Origin: G965267335 sp965267335
GTDB lineage: Bacteria; Bacteroidota; Bacteroidia; Cytophagales; JAAEPT01
DNA: 64,000 bases
Direction of reading: 5' to 3'
Assembly: GCA_965267335.1 (NCBI GenBank)
Contig: OZ253953.1
Span: forward strand, 2,294,001-2,358,000
In this document: positions 44,188 through 53,208 of the stretch, piece after piece
Numbering within the stretch: the first letter of the stretch is position 1
Layout: the number at the start of each line of letters is the position of its first letter
Notes under the pieces: generated by a model
What the model was told of the DNA's origin: nothing
Database searches by the model: none
The model's input: the letters and a program-made list of their open reading frames with translations, nothing else
Translations under genes and position numbers: made by a program

Positions 44188-44739
44188 TTAATCAGGATTC
44201 AGGATTTGTTCAATTTTTTTCACAGCATGATGATAGGATGCTTTTAAGGCTCCTACTGATGTCTCCAATACCTTACTCATTTCTTCATACTTCATGTCGT
44301 CAAAATATTTCATGTTGAAAACTACCCTTTGCTTGTCGGGTAGTTGAATAAGTGCTTTTTGTAGTGCCTTCTGGACCTCTTCAGTTCTCGGGTCATTTGA
44401 CGCAACTAGGTTCTGCTCAATTATATTATCCTGGTCATCAATGGATAGAGTTTTTTTTCTTTTTACTTTTTTTAAATGATTCAAACTCTCATTAGTCGCT
44501 ATTCTATAAAGCCAGGTAAATAACTGAGCATCTTCTCTAAATTTTTCAAGACCTTTATATGCTTTGATGAATGTGTCCTGAGTAATGTCATCAGCATCTT
44601 CGTGGCTAAGTACTATTTTTCGAATATGCCAATACACCCTTTCCTGATATTTTCGAACTATCAGATTAAAGGCATATGAGCGCGATTCTTTGTTTTTGAA
44701 TCTGCGTATTAAATCACGATCCTCCTCCTGGCTTTTCAA
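44188..44739 (-). CDS. ECF RNA polymerase sigma factor
   Basis: 183 aa. Region 2 (YQERVYWHIRKIVLSHEDADDITQDTFIKAYKGLEKFREDAQLFTWLYRIATNESL) with the DAxDxTQDTFIKAY pattern, then region 4 (LIQLPDKQRVVFNMKYFDDMKYEEMSKVLETSVGALKASYHHAVKKIEQI). First gene of a three-gene minus-strand operon with a TM protein and a Spy-like protein. Envelope-stress control is a reasonable guess. Confidence 0.93.
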   Translation of the reverse strand: MKSQEEDRDLIRRFKNKESRSYAFNLIVRKYQERVYWHIRKIVLSHEDADDITQDTFIKAYKGLEKFREDAQLFTWLYRIATNESLNHLKKVKRKKTLSIDDQDNIIEQNLVASNDPRTEEVQKALQKALIQLPDKQRVVFNMKYFDDMKYEEMSKVLETSVGALKASYHHAVKKIEQILNPD

Positions 44740-45233
44740 TTAGGTTTGCTTAATGAACCAATATAAAAAATGTTTTCATGTACTTAGACAGGGTTGAGGA
44801 GTAAAGGTTTAATCCCCCCAATGATTTTTAATTATATCATAATGATAAGGATCGTGGACCGGACAAATACCCGACATTTTATCTTTTTTTATTCTTTATC
44901 GTTGGGTTGGTGGTCGATTATTTGTTTGCGTTTTAAAAGACTTAAAATGGTAATTTCATTGTTCTTGGTATTAAAGTGGGAAGAAATTTAAAATAAACTT
45001 CAATTTTTTATTTTAAATACTATTTATTCTGTTCTCAAAGGTGACAATTCCAATTAAAATAGTTGTTTTTTAAATGACTTGAATATACTAGCGTTTGTGA
45101 ATGCTCGCTTACTTAATTACTTCTTATTATCATTCACTACAGGGTACAAGATTATCCCCGAATAGTACCATCCAATACTTGCTTACAGATTTGAAAACTG
45201 TTTTTGACGGTTTTTAAAGTTAAAACTAAACGT
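44740..45233. other. AT-rich intergenic region between divergent genes
   Basis: About 490 bases with no gene that can be supported. A 65-codon plus-strand frame (44794-44991) has no recognisable features and is rejected. The stretch 44950-45110 is very AT-rich. Promoters for the sigma factor (minus) and the giant protein (plus) should lie here, but no clean TTG-N17-23-TAnnTTTG was found. Confidence 0.3.
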
Positions 45234-48200
45234 ATGAAGAGATTTACTTACCTGCTGCTTACCTTATTGCTGATTGCAACTAAACCTGGAGTATCGTGGG
45301 GTCAAAATGACTGTCCTGCTATACCTACTCAAATGGAATGGGACACAAATTGTTTTATTCCATCCAATGTTCCGGATGATGACTCGAAGGGTACAGGCCT
45401 TTGGTTGCCGGAAGCTTTTTTTCATAATAAATACAATGGAGCAACGGGGCAGGCAGCACGAATACCAACAAACCGGCCAACTTGGGCTTTGGGAATTGCA
45501 CATGCCTGGAATTATTCACGAAACATTATCAAGAACCAGTATCATCCTAAAATGAGCTATTGGATGGCCACTATTACGCAGGAATCGCAATGGGGATGTG
45601 ATGCCGGGGCAAACTGGGGGGGGAATACAGGCTCTCCGGTTGGAATCGCTGTACCCGCTGTTGGGGATGATGGATGTTACCAAATAGAAGGTGTAAATGA
45701 TGGATCGGCTTATGGAGCCTTGATTCAGTACTACCCACTTCGCTTTAGGGCTGGTGAACACCCTAATCTTATTGGTGGGAATAATGTAGAAACTTCCGCT
45801 CTTGTGAAAGCTTATTACGATATTTTCACTGAAAGAATTGCAGAATACAGGTGGGGCTGGGAGTTCATGGGATCGATAAATAACACTTGTGATCCATACG
45901 CTCATGAAAAGTCTACGGCTTCGGCCTACAATGCTGGTATTTTTGGCTTTTCAGGTGCTGCTGGTTTCTACGACCGGTCTCAGGATGGAAATTGCTATTG
46001 GACTGGTTTACCAGCGACTACGGCAGGATATGCAACCCAGGTTGGTGATATGATTTCTGTTCTCGAGAACAATGCGGCCTATCCAATTACAACCTTCAAC
46101 CCGATGCCACAATCAGTATTCGAGGGTTATTATAATGCAGCAATAACATGGAATGATATGCTGGATTATTTTGACGCTATTGATGATATGTATTATGAGA
46201 TCAATTTTGCAGCAGATGTAATTCCCAATGTTCAGGCTGAGTGGATTAATATTGCCGGAAGTACAGCGACCTCCATTAACTTTCAGCAACTGGGGCCTGT
46301 AATCGATCAGATAATCTTGTCTTTGCCACGAGAGGATGCTATGGCTCCGGCTTTGGCCAATGATGGCTCTCCACAAGGACCCAATGGGGTCAATTGTTCC
46401 GGGAATGATGTTCCATTTTCGCACATAGAGCCTCAAGGACCCACTGAATTCTGTGAAGGACTGTCATTGGATTTGGATGCAATTGTTGATGGTGGTGGTG
46501 GCGCGAACCCAACTTACCGATGGTATGAGGGGGCTTTGTTTACCTCTGTGATTGGTACCAGCTCCACCTTAACTATTTCTCCTGCGGCAGGAACGTATAC
46601 CTATTGGCTGGAGGTATGTAATGGGACGGATTGTTATCCTGCCTGTTGTGAAATTGAAGTGACAGTAACCAATTGTAGTTCATGTGGCATGTCTGCCAAC
46701 CTTAGCACTACAAATACACCTTGTAAAGGTATGCCTGGGGGTAGTATTGATGTTTCCATTTCCGGTAATGCTTCAAATGATTATGAAATACAATATTCCG
46801 GTATAACATCCAACGGAAATGTTAGTGGGACTATACTCAGTACTTCTACAAATGTTAATATTCCCAATTTAATTGACGGAATATATAATGTTACAGTGAT
46901 CGATAGAACGGATCCGAGTTGTACAGCATTTGCCAATACACTGGTGAATTTTAATACGGATATTAATGAGTACGTTGAAGCGTCTTTGGATGGTGTGGTA
47001 AGTTGTGTCGCGGATTTAAGTGCGGAATTGGTTGAATTGCCGGCACCATGCCAATGGGAGGTCAGGGTTTATCCGACAGAATTAAACTGGCCTGCTCCGG
47101 GAGATACTACACCTAGTCCCGGATGGGAAAACTGGGTGAATGCGATAATTGATCCTTCTTCTGCAGGATCTCAAAGTCTGCAAGTAACACATCCTGGGTA
47201 TCAATGGGGAACCTTTGCCTGGGAAACTACAGATGCTTCGATATCCTATTATACCATGAACACGGGCGATACGATTGATTTTTGGATACAGGTTACTGGT
47301 ACACCAGGAGCGACCCAGAATAAGGCTTATTTATTTGAACTATGGGATGAAGCCGGAAATGAGGTTTACAGTACTTTTGCACCAGCAGGATCAGCCGATT
47401 TAACAACTCCTTTTCAAGCCGGTAGTTATCAGGTAACTTGTCCATATACACCACCATCATATTCATGGAATTGGTCCCCTTCACTCATTGGTGAAACCAG
47501 TACAACGACAAGTTCCAGCGGTCAGGCTAATGTTTCAAGTTCCGATGTTCAATATACGGTGACGGCAACAAATAATGCCAATCCTCAATGTATGTTAACA
47601 GATACCGTGACGGTGATAGGTGATCCGGGGTGTTCTCCTTCATGTACAGACCCAGGCACAGCGAGCCTCAGTCCATCAAGTCCAGCAGCCCAATGCGAAG
47701 GAAGTATAACCCTTACCGCGTCAGAGACGGGATCAGGCAGTTTTGAATACGAATTCTTCAGAAATGGAGTAAGTGTCCAAGGACCTGGATCTACAAATAC
47801 TTACCCTGCTACTCAAAGCGGAGATTACACCGTTGAGATTACCGATCCTACGGATCCGGGTACCTGTAGCTCAACTTCAGGGATAGTGACAGTGACGATT
47901 GATCAAAATCCGACAGTTTCAGCGACCTCAGACGATGCAGACAATATAATATGTGCAGGTGATAACATTACGCTCACAGGTACGGGTACGGCTTTGGCTT
48001 ATTCCTGGGATGGAGGGGTGACGGATGGAAATCCCTTTAGTCCGGCCTCCACAATGACTTATACAGTAACCGGTACCAGTGGTACTTGTAGTGTGACAGA
48101 CCAAATTACGATCACGGTCAACGAAAAGCCAACAGCCCCAACAATAACGGTAAATCCTAACCAAACGACCTTCTGTGCAGGAGAGACGTATGATCTTACA

Positions 48201-50987
48201 GCCTCAAGTACGGTAGGTTCCGGCACGATTACCTATACCTGGAGTGGAGATGGATCGGGTACGACTAATCCATTATCCGGCACAACAACAGCTGGCAGCT
48301 ATACCTACATTGTAACAGCAACAGCAAATGGTTGTGATGCAGACAACACCGCCTCCCAGGGCATCACGGTCAATGCGATTCCAACAGCTACGATCTCGGG
48401 AGGAGGAGACATCTGTGATGACGGAGTGACGACAGCAAACTTAAGCATCGACTTTACGGGAACAGCACCGTTTAGTGTAGATGTAGAAAGAAACGCAGGA
48501 GCGTTCTCAACAGAAAGCACGAGTTCAGACCCACATACAGTGACAACAACACAGGATGGAACGTATACGATTACGAACCTGTCAGATGGCAACTGTGCGG
48601 GCACGACCTCAGGCACCGCGACAGTGAACTACTATGACGATGTAGTAGCGACAGCAAGTATGGAATGTGATGATGTGAACGCAGCACTGGCCAATGATGA
48701 GTTCCAGATCAGAGTGACGGTAACACAGGGAGACCTAGCCAGCATCAACATCACAGAACTTACCGCCCATGGCGTGAACTTCACCGACCAGGGAGGAGGC
48801 GTATGGCTATCGGATGCGATCAATGAAATCAACTCAGTAGACATCAATGTGACCGATGCAAATGATTGTAACGGAGGAGTAGATATTACTGGCTTGCAAC
48901 AACAATGTTCATGCCCGGCCACAGGAACGATTACGCTAACCGGATCAGACCCTGTATGTCCTGGAGACAATAGCAGCCTTGAGGTTCAGTTCAGTACGAC
49001 AGTAGGATCAGGTCCATTTAATGTTACGGTAACCCACCCGATCAGTGGAGCAAGTACGACCAACAGCGCCACCTCACCGCTATCGATAACGATCAACGAA
49101 GTAGGGGCCTACTCAGCCACGATCGAAGATGTAGGCAATGGTTGTACGGTATCAGCAATAGGAAGTGTGTCACTAAGCAACCACACCCCACCGACCGCTA
49201 CAATCTCAGGCACCGAAACCATCTGTAATGACGGAGTGACGACAGCAAACTTAAGCATCGACTTTACGGGAACAGCACCGTTTAGTGTAGATGTAGAAAG
49301 AAACGCAGGAGCGTTCTCAACAGAAAGCACAAGTTCAGACCCACATACAGTGACAACGACACAGGATGGAACGTATACGATTACGAACCTGTCAGATGGC
49401 AACTGTGCGGGCACGACCTCAGGCACCGCGACAGTGAGCTACTATGACGATGTAGTAGCAACAGCAGCCATGGAATGTGATGATGTAAACGCAGCACTAG
49501 CCGATGATGAGTTCCAGATCAGAGTGACGGTAACACAGGGAGACCTGGCCAGCATCAACATCACAGAACTTACCGCCCATGGCGTGAACTTCGCAGACCT
49601 GGGAGGAGGCGTATGGCTATCAGATGCAGTAAACGAATCAAACACAGTAGACATCAATGTGACCGATGCGAATGACTGTAACGGAGGGATAGATATCACA
49701 GGTTTACAGCGACAGTGTAGCTGTCCGACCACAGCAACAGCGACCATCACAGGAAGCAATCCGATCTGTCCTACAGGTAGCAGTACGCTAGAAGTAAGCT
49801 TCACAGGAGGATTAGGTTCATTTGATGTGACATTAACAGAACCAAGCGGTACCCAGAACCAAACTAGTGTTACTTCACCGGCCACGTTTACAATATCAGA
49901 TGCAGGAAACTATACGGCAACAGTAACCAACAATGGAGATGCTTGTGATGCAACGACCACAACAGTCACATTGAACCATACAACGGCAGTAACTCCGACA
50001 GTGGATATTACAGTAGATAATAACCCGTATTGCTTAGGAACACCGGTGACATTTACAGCGACAGGAACAAACCCGGGAAGCACCCCTACATATGATTGGT
50101 ATGTTGATGGAGTACTACAACAAAGCTCATCAAGTAATACCTACAGCAACGGAGTGTTGTTTACCGGTCAACAGGTACATGTAGAGCTACAGAGTTCGTT
50201 AGCTTGTGCAACATCATCAACAGCGGTAAGTACAGCAATTACAATGACAGCTTCAAACCCAACGAATCCAATAATAGTAGAGGGAGATCAGCACTTCTGT
50301 TCAGATGAAACCAGAGTACTGACAGCCCAGGCAGTGGGAACAGTGACCTGGTATAAGGACGGAATTGCTCAAACACAAGGCACAAGCATTACAATCGGAT
50401 CAGGAGATGAGGGTCAGTGGACAATAGAAGACGATAATGGTGTATGTCCCCCAAGTACATCACCATCAGTAGCGGTGAATATAGATAATGTTCCAACGGT
50501 ATCAGCTGGTCCCGATCTGACAATAGAGTTTGGAGAATCGACAACGCTACAAGGAAGCACGAATGCAAGTAGTATCAGTTGGGACCCGGCCGGAGACCTC
50601 AGCGATGCAACAGCTCAGCAACCGACAGTGACACCAACCACAGCGGGAAGTATTGATTATACGATCACGGCAACAGAAGGAGTATGTCAGGTGGTAGATG
50701 TGATGACCTTGACGGTGAACTTACCGGTAACCGTACCGAATGTATTTACCCCGAATGGAGACGGAGATAATGATAACTGGCAGATACCCGGGGTGACGAC
50801 CTATCCGGAGGCAGTATTGACGGTGTTCAACCGATGGGGGATGCCTGTGTATAAATCAGTAGGAAACATTGAGCCATGGGACGGAACCAAAGAAGGACAA
50901 CAAATGCCAGTAGCGACCTATTATTACATCCTGGATTTGAACAATGGCACAGAACCGATGACGGGTAGTGTATCGTTGATTAGGTAA
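45234..50987 (+). CDS. giant T9SS-secreted protein with lysozyme-like domain
   Basis: 1917 aa from the ATG at 45234 (a TTG 30 bases upstream is open, but the signal peptide begins at MKRFTYLL). The signal peptide ends near SWGQ (about 24). Residues about 75-300 resemble a lytic transglycosylase/lysozyme-like domain: Glu117 in TITQESQWG, DGCYQIEG, and AYNAG at 231-235. The rest is Ig/PKD-like repeats, including a 270-codon unit present twice. It ends in a type B T9SS sorting domain (about 1832-1917: PNVFTPNGDGDNDNWQI, VFNRWG, VATYYYILDL). Probably a surface or secreted adhesin with possible peptidoglycan-cleaving ability. A long single-gene unit. Confidence 0.8.
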   Translation: MKRFTYLLLTLLLIATKPGVSWGQNDCPAIPTQMEWDTNCFIPSNVPDDDSKGTGLWLPEAFFHNKYNGATGQAARIPTNRPTWALGIAHAWNYSRNIIKNQYHPKMSYWMATITQESQWGCDAGANWGGNTGSPVGIAVPAVGDDGCYQIEGVNDGSAYGALIQYYPLRFRAGEHPNLIGGNNVETSALVKAYYDIFTERIAEYRWGWEFMGSINNTCDPYAHEKSTASAYNAGIFGFSGAAGFYDRSQDGNCYWTGLPATTAGYATQVGDMISVLENNAAYPITTFNPMPQSVFEGYYNAAITWNDMLDYFDAIDDMYYEINFAADVIPNVQAEWINIAGSTATSINFQQLGPVIDQIILSLPREDAMAPALANDGSPQGPNGVNCSGNDVPFSHIEPQGPTEFCEGLSLDLDAIVDGGGGANPTYRWYEGALFTSVIGTSSTLTISPAAGTYTYWLEVCNGTDCYPACCEIEVTVTNCSSCGMSANLSTTNTPCKGMPGGSIDVSISGNASNDYEIQYSGITSNGNVSGTILSTSTNVNIPNLIDGIYNVTVIDRTDPSCTAFANTLVNFNTDINEYVEASLDGVVSCVADLSAELVELPAPCQWEVRVYPTELNWPAPGDTTPSPGWENWVNAIIDPSSAGSQSLQVTHPGYQWGTFAWETTDASISYYTMNTGDTIDFWIQVTGTPGATQNKAYLFELWDEAGNEVYSTFAPAGSADLTTPFQAGSYQVTCPYTPPSYSWNWSPSLIGETSTTTSSSGQANVSSSDVQYTVTATNNANPQCMLTDTVTVIGDPGCSPSCTDPGTASLSPSSPAAQCEGSITLTASETGSGSFEYEFFRNGVSVQGPGSTNTYPATQSGDYTVEITDPTDPGTCSSTSGIVTVTIDQNPTVSATSDDADNIICAGDNITLTGTGTALAYSWDGGVTDGNPFSPASTMTYTVTGTSGTCSVTDQITITVNEKPTAPTITVNPNQTTFCAGETYDLTASSTVGSGTITYTWSGDGSGTTNPLSGTTTAGSYTYIVTATANGCDADNTASQGITVNAIPTATISGGGDICDDGVTTANLSIDFTGTAPFSVDVERNAGAFSTESTSSDPHTVTTTQDGTYTITNLSDGNCAGTTSGTATVNYYDDVVATASMECDDVNAALANDEFQIRVTVTQGDLASINITELTAHGVNFTDQGGGVWLSDAINEINSVDINVTDANDCNGGVDITGLQQQCSCPATGTITLTGSDPVCPGDNSSLEVQFSTTVGSGPFNVTVTHPISGASTTNSATSPLSITINEVGAYSATIEDVGNGCTVSAIGSVSLSNHTPPTATISGTETICNDGVTTANLSIDFTGTAPFSVDVERNAGAFSTESTSSDPHTVTTTQDGTYTITNLSDGNCAGTTSGTATVSYYDDVVATAAMECDDVNAALADDEFQIRVTVTQGDLASINITELTAHGVNFADLGGGVWLSDAVNESNTVDINVTDANDCNGGIDITGLQRQCSCPTTATATITGSNPICPTGSSTLEVSFTGGLGSFDVTLTEPSGTQNQTSVTSPATFTISDAGNYTATVTNNGDACDATTTTVTLNHTTAVTPTVDITVDNNPYCLGTPVTFTATGTNPGSTPTYDWYVDGVLQQSSSSNTYSNGVLFTGQQVHVELQSSLACATSSTAVSTAITMTASNPTNPIIVEGDQHFCSDETRVLTAQAVGTVTWYKDGIAQTQGTSITIGSGDEGQWTIEDDNGVCPPSTSPSVAVNIDNVPTVSAGPDLTIEFGESTTLQGSTNASSISWDPAGDLSDATAQQPTVTPTTAGSIDYTITATEGVCQVVDVMTLTVNLPVTVPNVFTPNGDGDNDNWQIPGVTTYPEAVLTVFNRWGMPVYKSVGNIEPWDGTKEGQQMPVATYYYILDLNNGTEPMTGSVSLIR
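48389..49722 (+). repeat. in-frame 810-base direct duplication inside the giant gene
   Basis: Two copies (about 48389-48912 and 49199-49722), exactly 810 bases apart, encode a repeat beginning ATISG and ending QCSCP. Long blocks are nearly identical at the DNA level, for example from ACGGAGTGACGACAGC at 48421 and 49231 onward. Between and after them lies a shorter, more diverged B module (SDPVCPGDNSSLEVQF and SNPICPTGSSTLEVSF). Codon choice in this part is biased to ACG and ACA threonine. Confidence 0.9.
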
Positions 50988-51034
50988 CAGAGTGGTAAGA
51001 TTTAAGACTTAAGATTCAAGATGTCTTCTGAAAT

Positions 51035-51095
51035 CCTTGTTCAATATTCGATATTCTTAAATATCTATCTTTTAAATAAGGAATACCGAACAAGG
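51035..51095. repeat. interrupted inverted repeat behind the giant gene
   Basis: CCTTGTTC (51035-51042) and GAACAAGG (51088-51095) are perfect inverted arms, with TATTC/GAATA forming an inner arm. The middle is AT-rich (TTCGATATTC). It could be a terminator-like hairpin for the plus-strand gene or a remnant of a repeated element. No T-run follows, so the terminator role is uncertain. Confidence 0.45.
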
Positions 51096-51220
51096 AATAA
51101 CGATTTGTGAATGTAACAGTTAAAACAAAAATTAATTATTTTCAACAATAAATAAACGGTCAACTCCATTTAGGGATGTACATGTCCCTGAATAGTTAAA
51201 GGTCTGACATTTAGGTTTCT

Positions 51221-51766
51221 TTATCTTTTTTCACGTCCACCGGTACGGCTTGTTTTAGTATTACTATTGCCGTTATTGCTCTTATCCTTTGAAGAGCTTT
51301 CACTTCCTCGACCACTTCGTTGATCAGCGGCACTTTTGGAAGTTGGCGACTTTCCTGAATTGCTTCTGGACATATTAATACTTTGATTCTTTATTTTTTT
51401 AAATGACTCAGAGTCAGAGGATATTCCCATGGTGGTTAGTACATATCCCCATCCCTTGTTTTTATTTGCTTTGTAGATTGATAAAGTTTCATCGATAGAC
51501 TTATTTGATAATCTAGATGCATAAAGTGTAAGGAAAATTTCTCCACCATCCATACCATCTGCTTTCATAGCATTGATCTTGTTCTCCGGTGCTTTCGATT
51601 TGGCAACCATGGTGGCTTTAAATGAATCGAAATCTGAGTTGGCTGAAGCACTTATATTGGTAAGAGCCTTGTCCATATCTGCATCGCCAGTATTATAATT
51701 CTGGGCATTTGTATTGAGAGCTACGAAACAAATTGCGGAAAAAAATAGTACGCTTAGCTTTTTCAT
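51221..51766 (-). CDS. exported protein with Ser/Lys-rich tail, unknown function
   Basis: 181 aa. Signal peptide about 1-21 (ending TNAQ), a small helical domain (about 25-120, YNTGDADMDKALTNISASANSDFDSFKATM...LYASRLSNKSI) and a low-complexity tail of Ser, Lys, Asn, Gly and Arg (about 130-181). The YASRLSNKSIDETL part suggests a small helical scaffold. No family recognised. Monocistronic. Confidence 0.6.
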   Translation of the reverse strand: MKKLSVLFFSAICFVALNTNAQNYNTGDADMDKALTNISASANSDFDSFKATMVAKSKAPENKINAMKADGMDGGEIFLTLYASRLSNKSIDETLSIYKANKNKGWGYVLTTMGISSDSESFKKIKNQSINMSRSNSGKSPTSKSAADQRSGRGSESSSKDKSNNGNSNTKTSRTGGREKR

Positions 51767-52119
51767 GGTTGTTGAGTTTGTTTTTAAAATAAAAATTTAG
51801 TTAAAACTAGTTGAATAGCTTATTATCTGGAATTTGCGATCTTATTATTTATCAAAATCATTTATAAGGCAATTGAATTTGAATATTAAACAAAACAAAT
51901 GCCAGAATTAAAAATTAGGCAACAGTGTCAATTTACCTAAAAAAATACTTCAATGTTACATATGGTGATAAGGTTATTTTTTGAGTGCATCATTGTATTT
52001 TAACTCTAATAAATACTTAACCTACCAGGGGGTGGCTAATTCTTTTTATTTTCATCAAAACCTTACAAATAACATAAATAGAGGCTTTTTTGCCACTTAC
52101 TTTATTTTTGTTAAAAGTG
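51767..52119. other. AT-rich intergenic region
   Basis: About 350 bases, strongly AT-rich, with no gene that can be supported. It separates a minus-strand gene from the redox operon and should hold the promoter of the former. No repeat or hairpin was seen apart from the promoter and operator listed next. Confidence 0.4.
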
Positions 52120-52151
52120 TTTGTAACACATTTTTCTGTATTGTATGATTG
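52120..52151 (+). promoter_or_regulatory. promoter of the redox operon
   Basis: TTTG (52120-52123), 20 bases, then TATGATTG (52144-52151), one mismatch from TAnnTTTG. Transcription would start near 52158, inside the palindrome listed below, and about 40 bases before the ATG at 52197. Confidence 0.5.
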
Positions 52152-52170
52152 TTAGTATACAATACTAACA
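52150..52170. promoter_or_regulatory. palindromic operator-like site
   Basis: TGTTAGTAT (52150-52158), spacer ACA, ATACTAACA (52162-52170): a perfect 9-bp inverted repeat. It overlaps the end of the -7 box and the predicted start of transcription, the classic place for a repressor such as a TetR- or MarR-type dimer. The regulator is not in this window. Confidence 0.5.
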
Positions 52171-52196
52171 CCACTCAAAATATTAGAGCACTTCAA

Positions 52197-53207
52197 ATGA
52201 AAATTGGGGTAGAATATCCTGAACCAAACGAAGCAAAGTACGCACAACAGATTGCAGATCGTTTCATAAAAACGCTGATGAAATATTATGACTCAGGTAA
52301 TACAAAGAGAATGTTTCATCCTAAAATGCATGGTTTGGTTATGGGAACTTTTCATGTGGAGAAAAACCTGCCTGATTCTCTCAAATACGGATTGTTCTCC
52401 AAAGCACAGACCTTCCCCGCTTGGGTACGTTTGTCCAATGCAAAAAGGCACCCTCAACATGACAAGAAAAAGGATATGAGGGGTATGGCAATTAAGTTGG
52501 TCGGAGTGCCCGGAGAGAAGCTGCTAAAAGACGAACATGATGCTTTGACTCAAGATTTTTTATTGGTGACCGCTGATCGACTACAAACCAAATCGGTAAA
52601 AAATTTCAAAAAATCAATTTACGCGCTGACGGGAGGTTTTCTGCACTTATTTTTTTACGCAATCACTCACCCTGGAGTAATTGTAAGATCATTAAAACAA
52701 ATATCGAGGTGTGATAATGTTTTGGGGAAGAGCTTCTTTAGTATGACGCCTTATAAACTGGGTGACGCTGCAGTTAAGTACGTAGTAGTGCCTCAGCAGT
52801 CAATAAAATCTAAATCAGTGGACAAGTCTGACCCTGATTATTTAAGGAAAGCTTTGGTTGCAGACTTGAAGGAAAATGACTTTAAGTTCGATTTTATGGT
52901 TCAGGTACAGGAAGATGCTATGGCTATGCCGATTGAAGATCCTACTGTGAGGTGGAAATCGAAGTTTCAAAAGGTAGCAACACTAACAATAGCGCAACAG
53001 GAATTTGATTCCAAAGAACAGCGTGAATACGGTGAAAATCTATCTTTTACGCCATGGCATTGTTTGGAGGAGCATCGACCCCTCGGAGGCGTTAACCGAG
53101 CACGAAAAATCGTTTATGAGCAAATTGCTGGATTTCGAAGAGAACGGAATGATATTCCTAACATTAAAGAACCGGATGATATAGTTTCCTTCAAAGGACA
53201 GGGCTAG
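52197..53207 (+). CDS. catalase-like haem protein
   Basis: 336 aa from ATG 52197; an in-frame TTG at 52149 lies inside the operator and is rejected. The N-terminal catalase pattern FHPKMHGLVMGTFHV (His41 and His45) matches the H-P-K-x-H-G motif around the distal haem histidine. Later AWVRLSNA, DMRGMAIKLVGV and the ending FTPWHCLEEHRPLGGVNRARKIVYEQIAGFRRER are typical of the small 'catalase family protein' group (related to lipoxygenase-linked catalase-like domains), rather than true KatA/KatE. These proteins often act on fatty acid hydroperoxides. No signal peptide. First gene of the redox operon. Confidence 0.85.
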   Translation: MKIGVEYPEPNEAKYAQQIADRFIKTLMKYYDSGNTKRMFHPKMHGLVMGTFHVEKNLPDSLKYGLFSKAQTFPAWVRLSNAKRHPQHDKKKDMRGMAIKLVGVPGEKLLKDEHDALTQDFLLVTADRLQTKSVKNFKKSIYALTGGFLHLFFYAITHPGVIVRSLKQISRCDNVLGKSFFSMTPYKLGDAAVKYVVVPQQSIKSKSVDKSDPDYLRKALVADLKENDFKFDFMVQVQEDAMAMPIEDPTVRWKSKFQKVATLTIAQQEFDSKEQREYGENLSFTPWHCLEEHRPLGGVNRARKIVYEQIAGFRRERNDIPNIKEPDDIVSFKGQG

Positions 53208-53208
53208 T

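Noticed and set aside
44794..44991. 65-codon plus-strand frame in the AT-rich gap
   Set aside because: Composition and content show no protein-like pattern, and it lies alone between divergent promoters.
48305..49885. Four minus-strand open frames inside the giant gene
   Set aside because: They mirror the duplicated threonine-rich repeats and look alike only because the plus-strand copies are alike; no signal, motif or start context supports them.
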